DNA of 64,000 nucleotides from Thiomicrorhabdus sp. 6S3-12. GTDB lineage: Bacteria; Pseudomonadota; Gammaproteobacteria; Thiomicrospirales; Thiomicrospiraceae. Positions 45,999 to 55,011 of the stretch are shown piece after piece (within the stretch, counting starts at the first letter, position 1; every line of letters begins with the position of its first letter). The translations under genes were made by a program, and so were the position numbers. The notes under the pieces were generated by a model that was not told where the DNA came from, did no database searches, and saw nothing but the letters and a program-made list of their open reading frames with translations. The stretch spans positions 62,001-126,000 of the forward strand of contig NZ_JAGETW010000001.1 of assembly GCF_017571475.1 (NCBI RefSeq), in the 5' to 3' direction.

Positions 45999-47169
45999 TT
46001 ACTGCCTGCTCAAGAATAATTTGAATGACTTCACAAGTTTTATCGATTTCTTCTTGTGTCAATGTTGGATGAACAAGGAACATTAATGATGTTTCACCCA
46101 GTTCTTTAGCGACAGGTAACGGCTTTTCCGGACGTAACCCGGTATTATCAAACGCTTTTTCCAAATAAACCTCGGAACAAGATCCCGAAAAGCATGGAAC
46201 CCCACACTCAGAAATCGCATTCATAATCCGGTCACGATCCCAGCCTTCAGCAAGATCCGCAGGCTCGACAAACACATAGCACTTGTAGGCCGCATGCTTA
46301 ATATAAGACGGTACCTCCGGCACACGCAAACCATCCAAACGCCTAGCTACTTGCCAGATTTGACTAGCATAGTCTAAGCGTCTTTGATGCCATTCAGGCA
46401 TTCTTTGTAGCTGAATACGACCAATTGCGGCCTGCATTTCCGTCATACGCCAGTTGGTACCAAAAGACTCATGCAGCCAACGGAATCCAGGAGGGTGTTC
46501 AGTATTATAAACGGCATCCCAGGATTTTCCATGATCCTTATAAGCCCACATTTTTTTCCATAAGAGTTCATCACTGGTGGTAACCATTCCCCCTTCACCA
46601 CCTGTGGTCATAATCTTATCCTGACAAAAACTCCAAGCACCAATATGTCCGATTGACCCCGCGGGCCTACCCTTATATTTTGCGCCATGAGCCTGAGCAC
46701 AATCTTCAATTACATACAGATCATGCGCATCAGCCAACGTCATAATTTCATCCATTTCGCATGGCCAACCCGCCAAATGCACGCAGACAATCGCTCTAGT
46801 CTTATCAGATAATACGGCAGATATGGTGTCAGCTGTAATATTCTGTGAATTACGATCAACATCAGCAAAAACAGGTTTCGCCCCTGCATTAACAATGGAA
46901 GACACCGAGGCTAAAAAAGTTCGTGAAGTAACAATTACTTCATCGCCGGCCCCAACCCCTAATGCTTTTAGTGCAGCATCTAAGGCCAAGGTTCCATTGG
47001 CCAAAGCGACGGCATATTTTGTTTCGCACCAAGATGCAAACTCTTTCTCGAATTCACGCCCTTCCTGTCCGGTCCAATAATTAACTTGGTTAGATAAAAG
47101 AACCTTAGATACAGCATTAACTTCACTTTCTGTATACGATGGCCAAGGAGAAAACTGAGTATTTAACAT
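45991..47169 (-). CDS. DegT/DnrJ/EryC1/StrS aminotransferase (PglE-like)
   Basis: The 392-residue PLP enzyme aminates the 4-keto sugar of the preceding dehydratase, using glutamate. Seen are LANGTLALDAALKALGVGAGDEVIVTS, the PLP-Asp VIEDCAQAHGA, and the PLP-lysine in FCQDKIMTTGGEGGM. It overlaps the dehydratase by 8 bases and the PglD-like gene precedes it by 4 bases. The product would be UDP-4-amino-4,6-dideoxy-GlcNAc. Confidence 0.92.
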   Translation of the reverse strand: MLNTQFSPWPSYTESEVNAVSKVLLSNQVNYWTGQEGREFEKEFASWCETKYAVALANGTLALDAALKALGVGAGDEVIVTSRTFLASVSSIVNAGAKPVFADVDRNSQNITADTISAVLSDKTRAIVCVHLAGWPCEMDEIMTLADAHDLYVIEDCAQAHGAKYKGRPAGSIGHIGAWSFCQDKIMTTGGEGGMVTTSDELLWKKMWAYKDHGKSWDAVYNTEHPPGFRWLHESFGTNWRMTEMQAAIGRIQLQRMPEWHQRRLDYASQIWQVARRLDGLRVPEVPSYIKHAAYKCYVFVEPADLAEGWDRDRIMNAISECGVPCFSGSCSEVYLEKAFDNTGLRPEKPLPVAKELGETSLMFLVHPTLTQEEIDKTCEVIQIILEQAVNG

Positions 47170-47173
47170 ATAA

Positions 47174-47794
47174 TTAACTGCCTAAAGGTTTTGCCGGTAT
47201 TCCGACAATAGTTTTATCATCTGAAACATTAGAAACAACGGCTGCATTGGCTCCAACAGTCACATTCTCACCTATCGTAACGCATTGTTTGACACTGGCT
47301 CCAATACCCACCCAAGAGCAAGTTCCAACATGAACTGACCCAGCTAAATTAGCTCCCGGACTGATATGAACACCATCAGCCAGTACGCAGTCGTGATCTA
47401 CTGTTGACGAGGTGTTTAGAATATTAGCTCTGCCTACACGGGTAAAAGGATTAACAACGGCATTAGCCATAACCACAGTGCCATCTTGTAATGTCGCCAT
47501 TCGACTGACAACCGAATTAGGATGAATTAGGACCGGAAAGTGAGCTCCAAATGAGAACAGTTGTAACTGTTTCTGCAAACGAATTCGATTATTACCAATA
47601 GCAATAAAACATCCTTGAAAACTCGATAACGTATTTATTAACTGTTCCGTTCCCCCTACAACCGGCCAATGCTCGAGGTCGCTAACGCCGGGATAGGCAT
47701 CATCGAAAAAAAAGACTTTCCAACCATTTAGCTCGGCAATTTCGGCAATGACCTTGCCATGACCGCTGGCACCTAATACAGCGAGCCTCTTCAT
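47174..47794 (-). CDS. UDP-4-amino-sugar acetyltransferase (PglD-like)
   Basis: This 206-residue NeuD/PglD-family protein has an N-terminal Rossmann-like domain (RLAVLGASGHGKVIAEIAE and FIAIGNNRIR) followed by a left-handed beta-helix with hexapeptide repeats. The catalytic-type His is in NTSSTVDHDCVLADGVHISPG. It would N-acetylate the 4-amino group to give UDP-di-N-acetylbacillosamine. ATG overlaps the PglC-like stop as ATGA. The C-terminus VGIPAKPLGS is typical. Confidence 0.9.
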   Translation of the reverse strand: MKRLAVLGASGHGKVIAEIAELNGWKVFFFDDAYPGVSDLEHWPVVGGTEQLINTLSSFQGCFIAIGNNRIRLQKQLQLFSFGAHFPVLIHPNSVVSRMATLQDGTVVMANAVVNPFTRVGRANILNTSSTVDHDCVLADGVHISPGANLAGSVHVGTCSWVGIGASVKQCVTIGENVTVGANAAVVSNVSDDKTIVGIPAKPLGS

Positions 47795-48384
47795 TCTTTT
47801 GAGCCCGTAAATTTAGGCATAGTCGCTTCACCTTCCGCAGAAATCCCTTCGCGAACAACCACCTTTTTGAGGGTTAAATAGATAATCTTAATATCCAACC
47901 AAAGTGAGCGATTATCTACATACCAGACATCGAGCTTAAACTTATCATCCCAGTCAATTGCATTACGCCCATTAACCTGGGCCCAACCTGAAATACCTGG
48001 TCGGACTTCATGACGCCTATACTGCTCTTGTGAATACAACGGAACATATTCCACTAACAATGGACGTGGTCCGACCAAACTCATCTCTCCTTTGACGACG
48101 TTCCAAAGTTCAGGTAATTCATCCAAACTCGTCGAACGCAAAAAACGACCAAATTTCGTCAACCGAATTTCATCTGATAATAATTCACCATCTGCGTCGC
48201 GATCATCAGTCATAGTTCGGAACTTAATCATTTTGAACGGCTTAGCATCCTTACCTGGACGAATCTGAGTAAAAAGGATTGGTGTACCAAGCTTAAAACG
48301 CACTAAAATTGCCACCACGATAAAAACTGGAAGCAATAATGGAAAGCTGATAAAGATTAAAAATAAATCAAATATACGTTTCAT
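47791..48384 (-). CDS. Undecaprenyl-phosphate sugar transferase (PglC-like, small form)
   Basis: This monotopic phosphoglycosyl transferase of 197 residues starts at MKRIFDLFLIF (48384). An N-terminal re-entrant helix runs into KMIKFRTMTDDRDADGELLSDE, and the catalytic Asp-Glu pair is in STSLDELPELWNVVKGEMSLVGPRP. The PglC-like VRPGISGWAQVNGRNAIDWDDKF follows. The size and ELLSDEIRL stretch match Campylobacter PglC more than the larger WbaP/WcaJ enzymes. It would load bacillosamine phosphate onto the lipid carrier. A longer frame to 48414 has no ribosome binding site. Confidence 0.9.
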   Translation of the reverse strand: MKRIFDLFLIFISFPLLLPVFIVVAILVRFKLGTPILFTQIRPGKDAKPFKMIKFRTMTDDRDADGELLSDEIRLTKFGRFLRSTSLDELPELWNVVKGEMSLVGPRPLLVEYVPLYSQEQYRRHEVRPGISGWAQVNGRNAIDWDDKFKLDVWYVDNRSLWLDIKIIYLTLKKVVVREGISAEGEATMPKFTGSKE

Positions 48385-48433
48385 AAAACCATTTTTTACA
48401 AAACAAAAAAACACAGAAATTTAACATTTGAAA

Positions 48434-49555
48434 TCAGTTCAACTCCATTATTTCCAGCATTCGTAAATTTATCTTATGCACGTCAAAATTTTCTTCTGCC
48501 ATTTTGCGAGAAACTCTTCCCATTGATTCAAGTTGTTCGGGATGCTCTATAGACCAAATCATTTTTTCGACAAGTGCATCGCTGTTCTGAACGGGAACTA
48601 ACCAACCATTTTCCCCTTCAACAATAGGTTCACGACAACCTACATTATCAGTTGTAATAATAGGACGCCCTGTAGCCATTGCTTCCAAGATAGTTCGAGG
48701 CAAGCCTTCACGATAGTAAGAAGGCAAAACAAACACATGAGATTCAGAAAAAAAAGGCCGTACATCAGTAGTTTCACCTAAATATTCTATACAACCGTCA
48801 GCAACCCATTCATCAATTTGGCTTTGATCAATTCCTCCCGGAGAAGGATCAAACCCTCCTAACAGATGAAAACGAACCCGAGGAAATCTTTTTTTAACCT
48901 TGCACGCAGCATCAACATACTGATAGACCCCTTTTTCTTTTAATAAGCGCGCAACCATTAAAAAGGTAATATCTGATTTAGGTAAGGGCTGGAATTGAAA
49001 GCTGTCTAAAGGTATACCTGAACCGGCTACCACAAAAGCCTTGGCTTTTTCAATTAAGCCATGAGAGACAAAGTAGCTCAGGTCATCTGAATTTTGAAAA
49101 ATAACCCTACCTGCACGCTTCAACGCAAACTTGTATAAACGAGAAACAATCGTTCTCAGTACTTTACGCTTAAACCCATCACCTTCGAAAGCATAGCCTA
49201 ATCCAGTCACTAACGCGGTAAAATCAGACTTTGGCAAGGATCGCAAAGCGATACCGCCCCAAATCACTGGCTTAATGGTGTAGCTCAAAACAAAATCAGG
49301 CTTCTCTTGCTCAAATATCGAACGATAAAAAAGCATTGTTTTTAAGTCCGTAAAAGGATTCATTGAAGTACGTTCAACAGGAACATCTATATAACGAACG
49401 CCCAAAGATTCGATGGCAGAAACTTCTTCAGCACTCGCACCTCCAGCCATAGCTATCACTTTATAACCACTGGAAAGAATTTTCTTAATCAACTCTCCTC
49501 GAAAGTTAATTAAAGAACGTGGTAAAGCACCTATAATACAAACAGTTTTTGACAT
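48434..49555 (-). CDS. Glycosyltransferase family 4 (PglA-like)
   Basis: The 373-residue GT-B enzyme has an N-terminal Rossmann domain (IIGALPRSLINFRGELIKKIL) and a C-terminal nucleotide-sugar domain with FLMVARLLKEKGVYQYVDAA and the family's EX7E as REGLPRTILEAMATGRPII. The DFVLSYTIKPVIWGGIALR block resembles PglA-type enzymes that add a HexNAc to lipid-linked bacillosamine. It lies directly upstream of the PglC-like gene, consistent with the second sugar step. Donor specificity cannot be read. Confidence 0.82.
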   Translation of the reverse strand: MSKTVCIIGALPRSLINFRGELIKKILSSGYKVIAMAGGASAEEVSAIESLGVRYIDVPVERTSMNPFTDLKTMLFYRSIFEQEKPDFVLSYTIKPVIWGGIALRSLPKSDFTALVTGLGYAFEGDGFKRKVLRTIVSRLYKFALKRAGRVIFQNSDDLSYFVSHGLIEKAKAFVVAGSGIPLDSFQFQPLPKSDITFLMVARLLKEKGVYQYVDAACKVKKRFPRVRFHLLGGFDPSPGGIDQSQIDEWVADGCIEYLGETTDVRPFFSESHVFVLPSYYREGLPRTILEAMATGRPIITTDNVGCREPIVEGENGWLVPVQNSDALVEKMIWSIEHPEQLESMGRVSRKMAEENFDVHKINLRMLEIMELN

Positions 49556-49561
49556 ATATAT

Positions 49562-50098
49562 TTACTTATTTTTCAAATAAGTAGAAACCTTTTTCTGTAT
49601 AAAAAGAGTATTAGCAGGGATATCTTTGCTAACGATTGAACCAGCTGCAACTATTGTTCTGTCGCCAATAGTAACGCCTTTTAAAATGACTGAATTAGCT
49701 CCAATCCATACATTGTCCCCAATCACTACAGGAGCTTGCACATAATCACGTTTTTTTACAACTCCATCGACGATCGAATGATCGTGATCATAAATAAGCA
49801 CATTCGGACCAATAAAACTATCTTCCCCTATTTCAACAGAGAGCTGCGAATTAAGAAAAACGCCGCGATTAAATGTTACACCATTCTTAATACAAACCTG
49901 TCCACCATAAATATTGATTGTACAACCAGAGCGACTGACGAAACTCCCTTCACAAGTGAGCTTTCCTTTTTTAGCGATCATAAGAATTCCGTTGAAAAAC
50001 ACTTTGAACGGAACAATATGGAATGCAAATGGGTAAATGCACTTGTAAACCATCGTCAGAAGAAAGGCATAAATTCTGCCAAGAACTTTAATAAGCAT
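49562..50098 (-). CDS. Hexapeptide acyltransferase
   Basis: The 178-residue left-handed beta-helix protein has an N-terminal hydrophobic stretch (VYKCIYPFAFHIVPFKVFF) and a CysE/LacA/NodL-like O-acetyltransferase fold. Catalytic His-type loop VLIYDHDHSIVDG is followed by VVIGDNVWIGANSVILKGVTIGDRTIVAAGSIV. It probably O-acetylates a repeat-unit sugar. The start overlaps the ligase/polymerase gene by 11 bases. Confidence 0.85.
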   Translation of the reverse strand: MLIKVLGRIYAFLLTMVYKCIYPFAFHIVPFKVFFNGILMIAKKGKLTCEGSFVSRSGCTINIYGGQVCIKNGVTFNRGVFLNSQLSVEIGEDSFIGPNVLIYDHDHSIVDGVVKKRDYVQAPVVIGDNVWIGANSVILKGVTIGDRTIVAAGSIVSKDIPANTLFIQKKVSTYLKNK

Positions 50099-51203
50099 TT
50101 TTTTCTGCCTTTAAATTATAAAAAGCCCAAACAACCAAAATAAAAACCCAAAAAAGAGTAGTACGAAGTCCCATATGGGTTATCGAATAAAGAAGAGGCG
50201 CAGACATCACAAACCAAACTTCAAGAGGGGAGCGGATAATACTCTGTAATATTAAAATAAGAAACAAACCTAATCCAATAACGCCATAAGCAAATAACAT
50301 ATTACCAAAACTAGAATGTATCTCATTTTCGTTATAAGGATAAAAACGTTCTAAATGCGCTTCACCAGCACCTAAAACTGTATACTCAGGGAAAGCAAAA
50401 ATACGATCATAATTACGTTCTTCGGAAATCCCGGAAAACTTATCTCTCTGCTCTGCATGTTCGAAACGATATTGAACGATTGAAGAAATTTCTGATATAT
50501 AAGGAAGATTGGTTGTCATCAATAATAATGTTACAACGCCAATTCCTAAAAAACTTTTGAACATTAATATAAAATTTCTACTAGCAATTAAATGAGCAAG
50601 AAGAAGTGCAAAAAAACCGGCTATAGCCGCCATAGAAGCCGCTGCAAAAATACCTATCGCCCCTCCTACAAAAGCTACAAAACTAATCGGTTTAAAAGAG
50701 ATATAGCCTCTATTCAATACCTGATTAATGGAAAGGGCACATAAAGAATAAAATGCTAACTGATTAGGATTATTGAAAAAACCGGTAGTTCTAACAGAGA
50801 CTCCAATTGAAAGAATTACACCAATACCGGAAATAATCAAAGCAATTTGAATGTATTTCTTAATCTCATCAAAGCTAATAATATCAGCGACAATTGCATA
50901 AAGAAGAGCACTAGCAATTATATAATTGTAAATCCAAAATAAAGCATCCCTTAAAAAATGCTCTGAGAAAAGCCATATAGACCAAAACAAAACCACAAGA
51001 GATACCCAAAGAACCATTAAAGACCAGGAAATAGGCATAAGTTTTCCAGGAAAAATATTATATCTACCTAATGCATGCAAATAAGTTAAAAGAGCAAAAC
51101 CTAATAGAACAAAGTCTGCCGGCTGTGGCAATCCACTATTAAAGAGATACACTGAACTTGACGCAACACCCACAAAAAATAAAAGTCTTATAATAGTCCT
51201 CAA
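50088..51203 (-). CDS. O-antigen ligase / polymerase family membrane protein
   Basis: The 371-residue protein has about ten hydrophobic helices. It carries the O-antigen ligase-type pattern GVSVRTTGFFNNPNQLAFYS in the middle. A large loop followed by ENEIHSSFGNMLFAYGVIGLG resembles WaaL/Wzy proteins. I use TTG 51203 because AGAGG lies at good spacing. It could be the Wzy polymerase or a ligase; context with Wzz favours a polymerase. Base composition is AT-rich. Confidence 0.75.
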   Translation of the reverse strand: MRTIIRLLFFVGVASSSVYLFNSGLPQPADFVLLGFALLTYLHALGRYNIFPGKLMPISWSLMVLWVSLVVLFWSIWLFSEHFLRDALFWIYNYIIASALLYAIVADIISFDEIKKYIQIALIISGIGVILSIGVSVRTTGFFNNPNQLAFYSLCALSINQVLNRGYISFKPISFVAFVGGAIGIFAAASMAAIAGFFALLLAHLIASRNFILMFKSFLGIGVVTLLLMTTNLPYISEISSIVQYRFEHAEQRDKFSGISEERNYDRIFAFPEYTVLGAGEAHLERFYPYNENEIHSSFGNMLFAYGVIGLGLFLILILQSIIRSPLEVWFVMSAPLLYSITHMGLRTTLFWVFILVVWAFYNLKAEKNAY

Positions 51204-51240
51204 AATATAACCTCTTGTCCGCCTTTAAATCCCGGGCAAA

Positions 51241-52377
51241 TCACTGCTTCAAAAAACCTTCCATGAAACACTTCCATTCATTGACAAGAAGATCTGAGTC
51301 AAAGCGTTTTGAGACTGCAATATTATCGCGAGAACTATTAACAAATTCATTTTGATCGTTTGCTAATATCATTATTTTTTGAGCAAGGCTCTTATAGTCA
51401 CCTGCATTAATCAAATATTGTTGTGGCAGCAATTCGGGAATTCCAGCTATCCCCGACCCTATAGAAGGACACCCTCTAGACATCGCTTCAACGAGAGCTC
51501 TAGGTAGACCTTCTTGTCTAGAAGGCTGTAGATAAACATCTATATTATCTAACCATTGAAAAACTTTTTCAGCGGGCATCGAACCATCAAGAAACACTTT
51601 GTCCAGTAAGTTAGAACTAGAAATTAATGCTTTTAACTTTGCAGAGTCACCAGAACCGATTATTCTTAGCTCATAATCAATATTAGGATCTGTGCTGAGA
51701 ATTGTTTTCAAGGCATCAAAAGCCACATCAAAGCCCTTATAAAAGCTTGTATAACCAGCAATCATTCCTAAAACACACTTATGCTTGTTGTGAAGCCCAT
51801 TCCTGATACTTGCTGCGTTCTTAGGTAACTCGACATCCGAAGAACCCAAAGTAATACCTTTTTTATTTGGGTATCTTGTTTGCAGAAATTTTTTTGTAAC
51901 ATAAATAACAGCATCTGAATTTGCAACAACCATCCGAGTAGAAAGATACATTTTCACTGCCATAAACTTCGGTAAAACGCCTCCATAATTCCACAAAGAA
52001 TCAAATGGACAACCTACCATCTCAATCAAAATTTTTTTATTATGTTTTTTTGCCAACTTAAATGCGGATTTCTGGTATATACAGGGAACTCGTATACAAA
52101 CCACATCAGAACTTGCGATTAACCCATTCAGTTTCTGTGCCACATTATTTTTTAGAGGATGCTTTACAGGATCATCAACTAGCTGGAAGCTCAAACTACT
52201 ACGTTCATTTTTGTATAAGACATCTGACATATCAGCACCAGATTGTCGACCAACGATATTTACATTTTCAAAAAAAGAAAGATAACGCTTAAACTTATTT
52301 TCATTCAAATGAGTCTTTGAAAAAACCTTACCGTTTTCGTGATAAAATTTGTGATCGGTTACATACAAAACATTCAT
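51241..52377 (-). CDS. Glycosyltransferase family 4
   Basis: The 378-residue GT-B enzyme has a C-terminal domain with LGMIAGYTSFYKGFDVAFDALKTI, LRIIGSGDSAKLKALI and the acceptor EX7E motif within SRQEGLPRALVEAMSRGCPSIGS. The N-terminal LYVTDHKFYHENGKVFSKTH is typical of the family. It overlaps the upstream GT2 gene by 4 bases. The donor sugar is unknown. The gene is markedly AT-rich, like its neighbours. Confidence 0.88.
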   Translation of the reverse strand: MNVLYVTDHKFYHENGKVFSKTHLNENKFKRYLSFFENVNIVGRQSGADMSDVLYKNERSSLSFQLVDDPVKHPLKNNVAQKLNGLIASSDVVCIRVPCIYQKSAFKLAKKHNKKILIEMVGCPFDSLWNYGGVLPKFMAVKMYLSTRMVVANSDAVIYVTKKFLQTRYPNKKGITLGSSDVELPKNAASIRNGLHNKHKCVLGMIAGYTSFYKGFDVAFDALKTILSTDPNIDYELRIIGSGDSAKLKALISSSNLLDKVFLDGSMPAEKVFQWLDNIDVYLQPSRQEGLPRALVEAMSRGCPSIGSGIAGIPELLPQQYLINAGDYKSLAQKIMILANDQNEFVNSSRDNIAVSKRFDSDLLVNEWKCFMEGFLKQ

Positions 52378-53306
52378 TTAAACTTCCAAATTACATAACT
52401 TTTTAATAGAAAAAAGAAAACTTTCTTTTTAAAACCAGATACTTGATCAAATCTAAGATTTTTGACAGCCTCTCTAAACAAATAAGACGATTCATCATTC
52501 AAGCGTAAAAAAATATCTTTATAAAGAAAATATCCAAGCATAGTCCTGAAAATAAACTGGTTTATGATCTCATCATTTACCTTTAAATCAGTAACAGACA
52601 CAGTAACATCACTAACTACCAAAGAAATTTGCCTTAGCTTATCTCTATCTAAAAATCTTCCCGTAATACCATCCGAATCTTTATCATAAATATACAAACT
52701 TTTATTCAAAAAATAAAAACATTTAACACAAGCCAAGTATGAAGAGAGAAATAAGAGATCTTCTCCTATTGAAATACCTTCATCAAACTTTATTGAGCCA
52801 ATCAAATCTCTTTTAAAAACTTTGTCACAAGGAGAATTAGTGAGTTTTCCATCAAGCAATAACCTGTAAACGAGCTCTTTACCTTTATAGCCCCCATCAG
52901 AAAGCGGTGATACGCCAAGTGAGACTATAGAGCCTGATTTCAAATAAGAGTAATTAAAAACAATCAAATCAACATCTTCAGACTTAATAATTCTTGAAAG
53001 ATCATCAAAATAGTTTTCAACAACAAAATCATCACTGTCTACAAATGTTACCCACTTTCCATTCGCTATACTCAGCCCCTTATTTCTCGCTGAAGAAACA
53101 CCTTTATTACACTGATCAACAACTTTTAATTTATCGAATGATGTTGCTATTGACCGGGCTATTTCTCCAGTGTGATCCATGGACCCGTCATTTACCAAAA
53201 TTATCTCGTATACAAAGTCAGTTGACTGATTTAATATACTCATCAGGCATCTTCCAATGGTTTCAGATGCATTATAAGCAGGTATAATTATTGACAGATT
53301 AACCAT
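52374..53306 (-). CDS. Glycosyltransferase family 2
   Basis: The 310-residue GT-A enzyme starts at MVNLSIIIPAYNASETIGRC (ATG 53306; a GTG-initiated extension of five codons is possible). The nucleotide-binding ILVNDGSMDHTGEI and metal-binding DxD as WVTFVDSDDFVVE are present. A long C-terminal part (DKVFKRDLIGS and onward) is rich in Lys, Phe and Tyr. It is followed downstream by the GT4 gene with 4-base overlap. Confidence 0.88.
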   Translation of the reverse strand: MVNLSIIIPAYNASETIGRCLMSILNQSTDFVYEIILVNDGSMDHTGEIARSIATSFDKLKVVDQCNKGVSSARNKGLSIANGKWVTFVDSDDFVVENYFDDLSRIIKSEDVDLIVFNYSYLKSGSIVSLGVSPLSDGGYKGKELVYRLLLDGKLTNSPCDKVFKRDLIGSIKFDEGISIGEDLLFLSSYLACVKCFYFLNKSLYIYDKDSDGITGRFLDRDKLRQISLVVSDVTVSVTDLKVNDEIINQFIFRTMLGYFLYKDIFLRLNDESSYLFREAVKNLRFDQVSGFKKKVFFFLLKSYVIWKFK

Positions 53307-53385
53307 ATATGATAAATTCACTAATTTTCAAAGGACTCAAACTTAACTTTCAACTATCTACATCACAAGACAGCCTTAAATAAAT

Positions 53386-54378
53386 CTAACCCCATACATC
53401 CCTGAGAAACCGTACAAAAGTGTAATCACCATACTTCCTATTTAAAAGAATATTTCCTGCAAAGAAAAACCTGAATAGAATAAACTTTTTTCTCAAAGAA
53501 ATTCTTTTCTGCAACAGATCCAATTCTTTTTCTTTTTCAAAGAGATAGCTTTCAAAACGCTTTTCAATATTTTCTGGAAGATTGGATTTTACTGTTAAAA
53601 GTGCCTTTAAAAAATCTTTTTTTGATTTTAAAACTGATTCATCAGAAAGATTATTATTTCTAGCCAGAATCCTTTTAAAGGCTTTTAAAAAAAATGTAAC
53701 TCTTGTATTTGATACCGTACTGTTACTTATGCAGTCTGAAACATTCCCCCCATACCGTCTATAGAGTTGCAACGGTTTTTTTTCTATATAACGCAAACCT
53801 ATTCCATAAGAAATTTCTACCAACCAATTATCATGAGATTTGAGCCCCATCGGTATTGGCAGAACAAAATCCAAATATTCCCTTGTCAACAAGCAACAAC
53901 ATCCCAGAACAAAGTATTTATCATCGACCCCTGATTTTTTCAATTGTTCATAACTTGTAAATCCAAACTGATTCAAATCTTTATCAGTTAGAAGAGCGTC
54001 GTTCATATAAACAAAATAACCTGGCTTTGATTCTGCCAAGTTAACCATATACTCTATTTTATTTGGAAACCACACATCATCTTGGTCGCACAGGAATACA
54101 AAATCTCCTACCGTATTAACAAGAGCGTTATTAAAATTCTGTGCATAACCAACATTATTCCTATTCTTTATAACTTTAATAACATTTGGATACATCGATT
54201 GATACTCATTCAATATACCAATAGTGCTGTCACTAGAGTTATCATCAGAAATTACAATCTCATCCGGTAAAACAGTTTGCTCTAGCAAGCTTTGGATCTG
54301 TTTCGAGAGAAACTCAGCACCGTTATATGTAGCTAGTGCGACAGATATTTTTTTTTGATTAGGAGTCATTTTATTCAT
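53386..54378 (-). CDS. Glycosyltransferase family 2, rhamnosyltransferase-like
   Basis: The 330-residue GT-A enzyme has ISVALATYNGAEFLSKQIQSLL, IVISDDNSSDSTIGIL and the metal site FVFLCDQDDVWFPNKIE. The CDQDDVW box and SHDNWLVEISYGIG region are common in bacterial rhamnosyltransferases (RfbN/WbbL-like). That fits the dTDP-L-rhamnose genes at the right end of the locus, but linkage is inferred. It overlaps the upstream acyltransferase by 8 bases. AT-rich. Confidence 0.85.
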   Translation of the reverse strand: MNKMTPNQKKISVALATYNGAEFLSKQIQSLLEQTVLPDEIVISDDNSSDSTIGILNEYQSMYPNVIKVIKNRNNVGYAQNFNNALVNTVGDFVFLCDQDDVWFPNKIEYMVNLAESKPGYFVYMNDALLTDKDLNQFGFTSYEQLKKSGVDDKYFVLGCCCLLTREYLDFVLPIPMGLKSHDNWLVEISYGIGLRYIEKKPLQLYRRYGGNVSDCISNSTVSNTRVTFFLKAFKRILARNNNLSDESVLKSKKDFLKALLTVKSNLPENIEKRFESYLFEKEKELDLLQKRISLRKKFILFRFFFAGNILLNRKYGDYTFVRFLRDVWG

Positions 54379-55009
54379 TCAGGCCTAAATTCTTTATTAC
54401 TTGAGCTGGTGTACCAACTGCAACACAATTTTCCGGAATGCTTTTTGTTACTACAGAATTAGCACCAATAATGGAATTTTTTCCAATTGTGACATTAGCA
54501 AAAATAGAAACACCATCACCAATCCAAACATTATCCTCTATGATAACGGCTCCTTTGCTGACCAACGCTCTATCTTTTGGAGGCTTTTCAAGATCTGCTT
54601 CATTAATAGAACCATGTGAATGGTCAGTAATAAACACGTTACTTGCGATAAGAACATTATTTCCAATGAGTATTTTATTGACACAACCTATATGACAATT
54701 AAAATTAATGCTAACGTTATCACCAATCTGCATTACGGGAGTAAAAACTTGATTTCTATATTCTCTCAATATTTCAATTCTCAAGTTTGATTCCGAATAA
54801 AATCCTACACCCAATTTTAAAAACTCTAATCCCGCAGTATAACAAGGTGACTTCACATAAACACTACTTGCTGACTCTCCTACCTTTAACGAAAAACAGT
54901 GGCTCGTAATCTTATTTTTAAAGCCACTTACGACTTTAAAAAAAAAGCAGGCAATCTTATTTTCAAACAAAAGTTTAAAAAACAATAAAAAAAACCTCTT
55001 AACCAACAA
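54371..55009 (-). CDS. Hexapeptide acyltransferase (WbbJ/maltose O-acetyltransferase-like)
   Basis: The 212-residue left-handed beta-helix acetyltransferase starts at a TTG (55009) with GAGG at good spacing; a second TTG follows at once, and no ATG is near. The N-terminal 40 residues are hydrophobic and basic. The catalytic loop NVFITDHSHGSINEADL has the usual DHSHG, and VIIEDNVWIGDGVSIFANVTIGKNSIIGANSVVTKSIPENCVAVGTPAQ is the family's C-terminal helix repeat in three segments. It likely O-acetylates a sugar of the repeat unit. Confidence 0.82.
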   Translation of the reverse strand: MLVKRFFLLFFKLLFENKIACFFFKVVSGFKNKITSHCFSLKVGESASSVYVKSPCYTAGLEFLKLGVGFYSESNLRIEILREYRNQVFTPVMQIGDNVSINFNCHIGCVNKILIGNNVLIASNVFITDHSHGSINEADLEKPPKDRALVSKGAVIIEDNVWIGDGVSIFANVTIGKNSIIGANSVVTKSIPENCVAVGTPAQVIKNLGLNE

Positions 55010-55011
55010 CC

